From Sipunculus nudus (taxonomy: Eukaryota; Annelida; Sipuncula; Golfingiida; Sipunculidae), in NCBI GenBank assembly GCA_026874595.1, contig CM049313.1, forward strand, positions 56,379,159 to 56,443,158: a DNA stretch of 64,000 bases. The letters run 5' to 3'. This document shows, piece after piece, positions 58,290-64,000 of the stretch. The notes beneath the pieces were generated by a model. The model searched no databases, was not told where the DNA came from, and saw only the letters and a list, made by a program, of their open reading frames with translations. The position numbers were made by a program, and so were the translations under genes. Within the stretch, counting starts at the first letter, position 1; each line of letters opens with the position of its first letter.

Positions 58290-59345
58290 ATGACTCATTT
58301 CAATCTCCATAATTCAGCCAAAAATCATTCATGTGGAACCATTAATGACAATTATTATGAGAATTATTGTAGGACTTATTCTTGTAAAATATTTAACAAA
58401 CTGGCTTCAGTGGCATCAGTCAAAAAATGTTTTGCAGGTTTATAACTCATATAGGACGATACAGCAAACTGGCTAAGTTCAGCTTCCCGTAACTCAGCCA
58501 AAAAGCACTGAACCAAAACCATTTGAACAAACTTGAATTATCAACATCTGAGGATAATTAATATGTGAGATTTAAGAATTTGGGCCAGTGGTTTTTGAGG
58601 AGAAGATCTTTGTAGCCACTGAGCTAAAATGGGCTGTTATGGCATATGACTAAATTCAGCTTCCCATAACTTAGCCAAAAGTCACTGAAAAGAGACCATC
58701 TGAATAAACTTCAGAAAGCACTACCCTAGGATCATTTATGTGCGATACTAAACATTTTTGCCATATGGTTTCAGAGAAGAAGTTTTTTTGTAGCCCTCAG
58801 TGTGATACAGGCACTGATGACCCTGTACAAAAAAGGCTGATGCAAGGTAGCGCCACCAATACCTCAATTTCAGATATGACTCATGTGACCAACATTGGCA
58901 TAAAATTTGGTGATGATAGCTACAGCCGTTTCTGAGATTTAAATTTTAATATGCTTTTTTGCACAGTTAACAAAGTTCAACCTCCTGTATCTCGGCCAAA
59001 AATCTCTGAACTGGAACCATTCAAACAAATTTGAGAAAGATTGTTCCAGGGATTATTTCTGTGAAATATTGGAGAATTTTGCTGGACAGTTTCAGAGAAG
59101 AAGATTTTTAAAGTTTTTTTTAGCTTTTTCCCTATAAAATCTAAGAAAATGCAGTTAGAAAAAAAATAAACAAAATCCAATATAGTTTTTTGGATGACTG
59201 ATTATTTGCAAAAAAATTTGTGATGCTAGCTCTTGCCATTTTTGAGATAGCTATGGTTAACGTACAGACGACGCACGACAGACGACGCATGACGGAGGAC
59301 CCCGCACCATCGCATAAGCTCACAGGTTCGCTAAAAAAGGTTGCG
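58290..59345 (+). repeat. Degenerate tandem array with decayed hairpin tail
   Basis: Phrases like cagcttcccgtaactcagccaa, followed by a gcactgaac-type phrase, occur near 58301, 58480, 58658 and 58978. A gacgacgcacgacagacgacg stretch follows at about 59266. The tail, gcataagctcacaggttcgctaaaaaagg, looks like a shortened version of the agctca...tgagctaaaa hairpins. Confidence 0.65.
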
Positions 59346-59451
59346 TTGGCTGAAAAAGGGGGAGGCAGGTCGGGCCCCCTTGGCCCCCTCTCCTTGATCC
59401 ACTCGTGATATATGATATAAGACTAGTTTTCCATACCTATATTAACAGGCG

Positions 59452-60770
59452 ATCTACATGTAACATTGTTCAAGAGGCTGTACATGTGCATTGGTCAAGA
59501 GGCTGTACAGGTAACATTGGTCAAGAGGCTGTATATGTAAATTGCAAATTGGTCAGAGGGTGTACATATAAAATTGGTCAAGAAGATGAACATGTGACAT
59601 TGGTCAAGAGGCTGTACATGTAACACTTGTCAAGAGGCTGTACATATAACACTGGTCAAGAGACTGTACATATAACACTGGTCAAGAGGCTGTACATATA
59701 ACACTGGTCAAGAGGCTGTATATGTAAATTGCAAATTGGTCAAGAGGCTCTACATGTAACATTGGTCAAGAGGCTGTATATGTAAATTGCAAATTGGTCA
59801 GAGGGTGTACATATAAAATTGGTCAAGAAGATGAACATGTGACATTGGTCAAGAGGCTGTACATGTAACACTTGTCAAGAGGCTGTACATATAACACTGG
59901 TCAAGAGACTGTACATATAACACTGGTCAAGTGGCTGTACATGTTACACTGGTCAAGACACTGTACATATTACACTGGTAAAGAGGCTGTACATATAACA
60001 CTGGTCAAGTGGCTGTACATGTAACTCTGGTCAAGAGGCTGTACATATAACACTGGTCAAGAGGCTGTACATATAACACTGGTGAAGAGGCTGTACATAT
60101 AACACTGGTCAAGAGGCTGTACATATAACACTGGTCAAGAGGCTGTACATATAACACTGGTCAAGTGGCTGTATATGTAATACTGGTCAAGACACTGTAC
60201 ATATAACACTGGTCAAGTGGCTGTACATATAACACTGGTCAAAAGGCTGTACATATAACACTGGTCAAGAGGCTGTACATGTAACATTGGCCAAGGGGCT
60301 GTACATATAACACTGGTCAAAAGGCTGTACATATAACACTGGTCAAGAAGATGAACATGTGACATTGGTAAAGAGGCTGTACATGTACATTGGTCAAAAG
60401 GCTCTACATGCAACAATGGTCAAGACACTGTATATATAACACTGGTCAAGAGGCTGTACATATAAAACTGGTCAAGAGGCTGTACATATAACACTGGTCA
60501 AGAGGCTGTACATGTAACAATGGTCAAGAGGCTGTACATATAACACTGGTCAAGAGGCTGTACATATAACACTGGTCAAGAGGCTGTACATATAACACTG
60601 TCAAGAGGCTGTACATATAACACTGGTCAAGAGGCTGTACATATAACACTGGTCAAGAGGCTGTACATATAACACTGTCAAGAGGCTGTACATATAACAT
60701 TGGGCAAGAGGCTGTACATATAACACTGGTCAAGTGGCTGTACATATAACACTGGTCAAGTGGCTGTGTT
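59452..60770. repeat. 26-bp minisatellite, about 50 copies
   Basis: The unit is ggtcaagaggctgtacatat plus aacact. Variants include tgtaacat, agatgaacatgtgacat and aaattgcaaatt insertions. A block of about 245 bp starting at 59531 is repeated starting at 59776, showing that groups of variants were duplicated together. Frames that appear inside are by-products of the repeat. Confidence 0.97.
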
Positions 60771-61029
60771 AAAGCAAATAATGTTTTATGTTCTTTTTAA
60801 ATTCAGAGCAACACATCCTTTAATGATTAGTTGTAAGGGATTGACATTGGCAAAAAGTAGCATTCACAAGGGGGAAGGGGCTAAAAATCACTGGCCCTCA
60901 CAGAAAAACAAATAGTCCCCTAAATTTAGATTTTATTCCACTGTAACAAAGTAAAAGTAGAGTTAGAACAATACCTGAATTTATATAGATCGAGGGACAA
61001 GAACATAAATTCAATTGTTTTCATAAAAA

Positions 61030-62282
61030 AGCTCCATAATTAGGAAAACAAAATGAAGTTAATGGACCAAATGCCACATTAAACTCGTCTTATTTTTTAT
61101 TAACTTCAAACTTTAACTTGTGTAATTTATGTCAGTATTTTATTCTAAAAGAAGGATTTAATCTGAGTCTGAAAAAAATCACATATAAGAGCTATGTAAG
61201 GCTTTCAGATTTTAATATGATATGCTTAAGGAATCCAAATTTTCAAAATGCCCAAAAAGACCGAAGTTTACTTCTGAACATAAAATATATTGTAAATAGA
61301 TTTGATAAAAGAATGAAAAAAAGGGGAATAATCCAAAGAAAAGGTCTTACCCTGGCAGCGGAGGAAATGAAATATCTTTTCATTTTTTACGGATCCTCAT
61401 GATCACTACAAGGGTGGCATTAATCAACTGGATAAGTGCTTAAGTAAGACTAATCCTGCAGTATTTTCATTGCAGTCTGATTCTGTTGATGCCCAAGTAC
61501 CAGTATACAGCCAACTGATAAGCCAAGTATTCATACCAGTGATACTGTCATGAAGTCACAGTCAACCTGTACTGCATGATCTTGATTCATACAGGGCAAC
61601 AAGGTACAAACCATTTTCCCATGAATCCGACGTGTTACATGCCTATAATTATTTACATACTCAAATACAATAAAAATTCTCCCTAATTAGGAACATGAAA
61701 TTAAGTTAATGCACTAATTGCCACATTTAACTTCATTCAAACTTTTACTTTGTGTACTCCATGTCAGTATGTTATATCCTAGGGTAAAAACGAGGAATTC
61801 ATCTGAGCCTATAAACAACTCACATATAAGAGCTATGTAAGGCTTTCAGATTCTTATATTATATGCTCAAGGAAACCAATTTATCAAAATGCCCTAAAAG
61901 ACAGAAATTTCCTTGAGAACATTATATAAATTGTAAAAAATTTTGATAAAACAATGGAAAAAAGAGGGAATAAACCAAAGAAAAGATCTTACCCTGGCAG
62001 CGGAGGAAATGGAATATTTTTTTGAAAAAGGGTGGCATTAACCTACTTGATAAGTGCTAAAGCAAGACTTATCCTGCAGTATTTTCATTGCAGTCTGAGT
62101 CTGTTGATGTCCAAGTACCAGTATACAGCCAACTGATAAGCTAAGTATTCATACCAGTGATACTGTCATGAAGTCATAGTCAAGCTGTACTGCACCATCA
62201 TGATTCATACAGGGTAACAAGGTACAAACCATTTTCCCATGATTCCGACGTGTTACACGCCTATAATAATTTACACACATAG
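61030..62282. repeat. Diverged tandem duplication, about 640 bp per copy
   Basis: Copy 1 is about 61030-61670 and copy 2 about 61678-62282. Shared landmarks include agagctatgtaaggctttcag, cttaccctggcagcggagga (61346 and 61988), ttcattgcagtctga and gtaccagtatacagccaact. Copy 2 lacks about 30 bp after the ggcagcggagg phrase. No open frame is conserved between the copies. Confidence 0.85.
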
Positions 62283-64000
62283 AGCTTTTTTTAACATTTT
62301 TTAAAGGATCTTTCACTCTGAGCCATCATGAATAAAATATCCCTGAAAAAATCTTTCCCAAAAACACATAAATCCCAAAACCTCCAATGAAATTATTTTT
62401 TTATACAACATAAGTATATGTAGCCTCCCTGTAGTATGTCCTGCATTCTGTCTGCACCATGTTATATCATAATATGCTGTTAACCTAGGAAACATGAAGA
62501 AAGGTGAGAGGCTGGTGATGTTAATACCTGGTTTGTCCTTTTGTCAATGTATCATAGTTATGTATCTCATCGCTGCCAAGTCAAGTGTGGTTAAAAACCT
62601 TCCCATCACTGCCACGAGACATTTTACAGTGCACAGGAAACGCCCAGAGAGTCTTTGGTTAGCATGTATGAATCCATAAGGCAGAACTACGAAATTTGAT
62701 GGTTCCTAGTAATCACATATCAATTGTTATCAAATTTAATTGTAAACAAGGTTTACAGGGTTATTAGAAATTTATGCTATTATTGTTAGTTAATAAAATC
62801 CACACCCGCATGGGTGGAATGAGGATTCCCCCCCCCCCCCCCCCCCCCCCCGCCATGTCATAAAATATATTACAAGCTTAGAAGAGACCACTCGCATCTT
62901 TTTTATCAATCTTGGTGATATATGGTGGAGATATCTTTTATTCATCTGTGATTAAAATAAAATTAGTCAGAACCATTTTATAATTTTGTTTGGTGGTTCC
63001 AGGAATGTTTATGCACCAGAATTAAATATATATTTATGCAGATATTTTATATATACTAACTTTATCAATCAAAGATAAATAAAACCAGAATGCTTTTTCT
63101 TTTTCCACAGAGTAAGTCCCAGCTTGTTTTTAACAAAATGATTTATTATCAAGGAATTATGTATTTCCCAGTTTATCCTACATCAACCTTGTGCTGGGAT
63201 TAAAATTTTAAATATGATCAAATTTATTAAATATAGTAAAATGATAAACAAAATTTGCCATGATAACCAATGAATGTGGCCATGGATGGTTCCACACATG
63301 ATACAAACAAGTTTAAAAGTCAACTGTCCAACCATTAATACCTGCAATGACCTGATCATCAGAGTGTGTCACAAACAGGTACCTGACCTGACAGACAAAC
63401 ATTCATGCTGTAATAAATATTCCCCTCCCATGGCTATGTTTCTCCCCCAAGGCTACAAGCACCCCAAAGTTTAATGTATAGGGTCCCACATAGTCACTGT
63501 GCTCTCACGTGGCTCAATTCAGTTTTACATATTTATATATTAACTTATGCAGACAGACATACAGTGTATTATACAGGTCACCCCATATTTACATCTTTAA
63601 TCAAGACTGTAACTCTCAAATTATACCATATTATGTTTTGTATTTTCTTGTACTAATTTGAGCAAGTTATTGTGCTAAATTGATGTTTCAGTCTCTGTAA
63701 ATACTGGTGTCTGCACATCTGGTTTTAATGGTGAAACTATATTGTTAGCCAATACCACTTATCCAAGATGACCTAGTTTGGGGTCAAGTGAAACAACCTG
63801 ACCAAAGTTACCTGAATGCAAAATGATTAGTTTTTGCTCTGAAAACCAAAGATTGTGTCCTATTATTTACCTGAAAGTGCATCTATAGAAAAGCTGAAGG
63901 CTAAGTCATAGAACTAAAGCAGATTTAGTACTAAATCCTGGTACCTTTTTCTCTTGTGCTTCAGATTAAATGCCATATTTCCAGCAGGATTAACTGGCCT
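62283..64000. other. Right-end stretch; 24-base poly-C
   Basis: A poly-C run covers 62828-62851. Otherwise AT-rich with no gene, RNA gene or repeat boundary that I can support. Confidence 0.5.

Noticed and set aside
60213-60416. A repetitive Cys/Leu-rich minus-strand frame
   Set aside because: By-product of the 26-bp minisatellite.
59452-60770. CRISPR-like array
   Set aside because: Units are directly contiguous 26-bp repeats without unique spacers, in an animal genome.
61346-61400. Possible upstream exon of the PDZ gene on the minus strand ending at ccagg|gtaaga
   Set aside because: Read in the phase needed to join 55863, a stop lies only ten codons upstream and no good acceptor follows it.
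63866-63910. Possible minus-strand exon ending ttcag|gtaaat
   Set aside because: The only open register leaves one base over, whereas the next exon needs two. The acceptor is weak.

Overview
The window is AT-rich, intron-rich animal DNA dominated by repeats. It has no operons, ribosome binding sites or prokaryotic features. Split exons with GT/AG borders, a Ty3-type LTR retrotransposon, hAT- and pogo-like DNA elements and many hairpin-ended tandem-repeat elements fit a marine invertebrate. A bivalve mollusc is my best guess, because similar hairpin-ended (pearl / Helentron-like) repeats are known there. That assignment is inference.

Host gene. Six exons on the minus strand read in one continuous, phase-compatible frame: 55814-55863, 55184-55298, 53590-53728, 52654-52768, 31751-31794 and 1-1221. 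The first three encode a complete PDZ domain. The next is Ser/Pro/Lys-rich, then comes a 44-nt microexon, then a 407-codon, stop-free, low-complexity exon that runs off the left edge. Most of the window is therefore intron of one PDZ-scaffold gene, with introns of about 30.5 kb (1222-31750) and 20.9 kb (31795-52653). The 5' exons were not found in 55864-64000 and may lie beyond it.

Intron 1222-31750 holds short degenerate tandem repeats, an hAT-like MITE, a tRNA-derived SINE head on the minus strand, and a Helentron-like element (6317-8300) split by a 587-bp hAT-type insertion. It also holds a striking 4 x 521-bp tandem array (8093-10176), further hairpin-tailed repeats, a cluster of (TA)n tracts with an 83-bp inverted repeat pair, a 2-kb pogo-like element (23886-25878), a small pogo/Tigger-type MITE, and a 285-bp degenerate array.

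Intron 31795-52653 holds hairpin-tailed elements, an element with near-identical 280-bp tandem units (36919-38933), and a full-length 8.9-kb Ty3/gypsy retrotransposon (39451-48364). The retrotransposon has 1531-bp LTRs, a tRNA-Leu primer site, an intact gag-protease frame and a pol broken at four places. A composite D/C repeat lies at 49318-51425.

The right end (55864-64000) has divergent members of the same repeat families, a roughly 50-copy 26-bp minisatellite (59452-60770), a diverged 640-bp tandem duplication, and long poly-C tracts.

The most interesting signal is a modular repeat superfamily. Its units of about 280 bp are themselves dimers of about 140 bp carrying the palindrome GGTGGCGCCACC. 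It ends in two alternative 3' hairpins. Every copy I could orient lies on the plus strand, antisense to the host gene. Coordinates, phases and repeat comparisons were worked out by eye; no alignment or database search was run.
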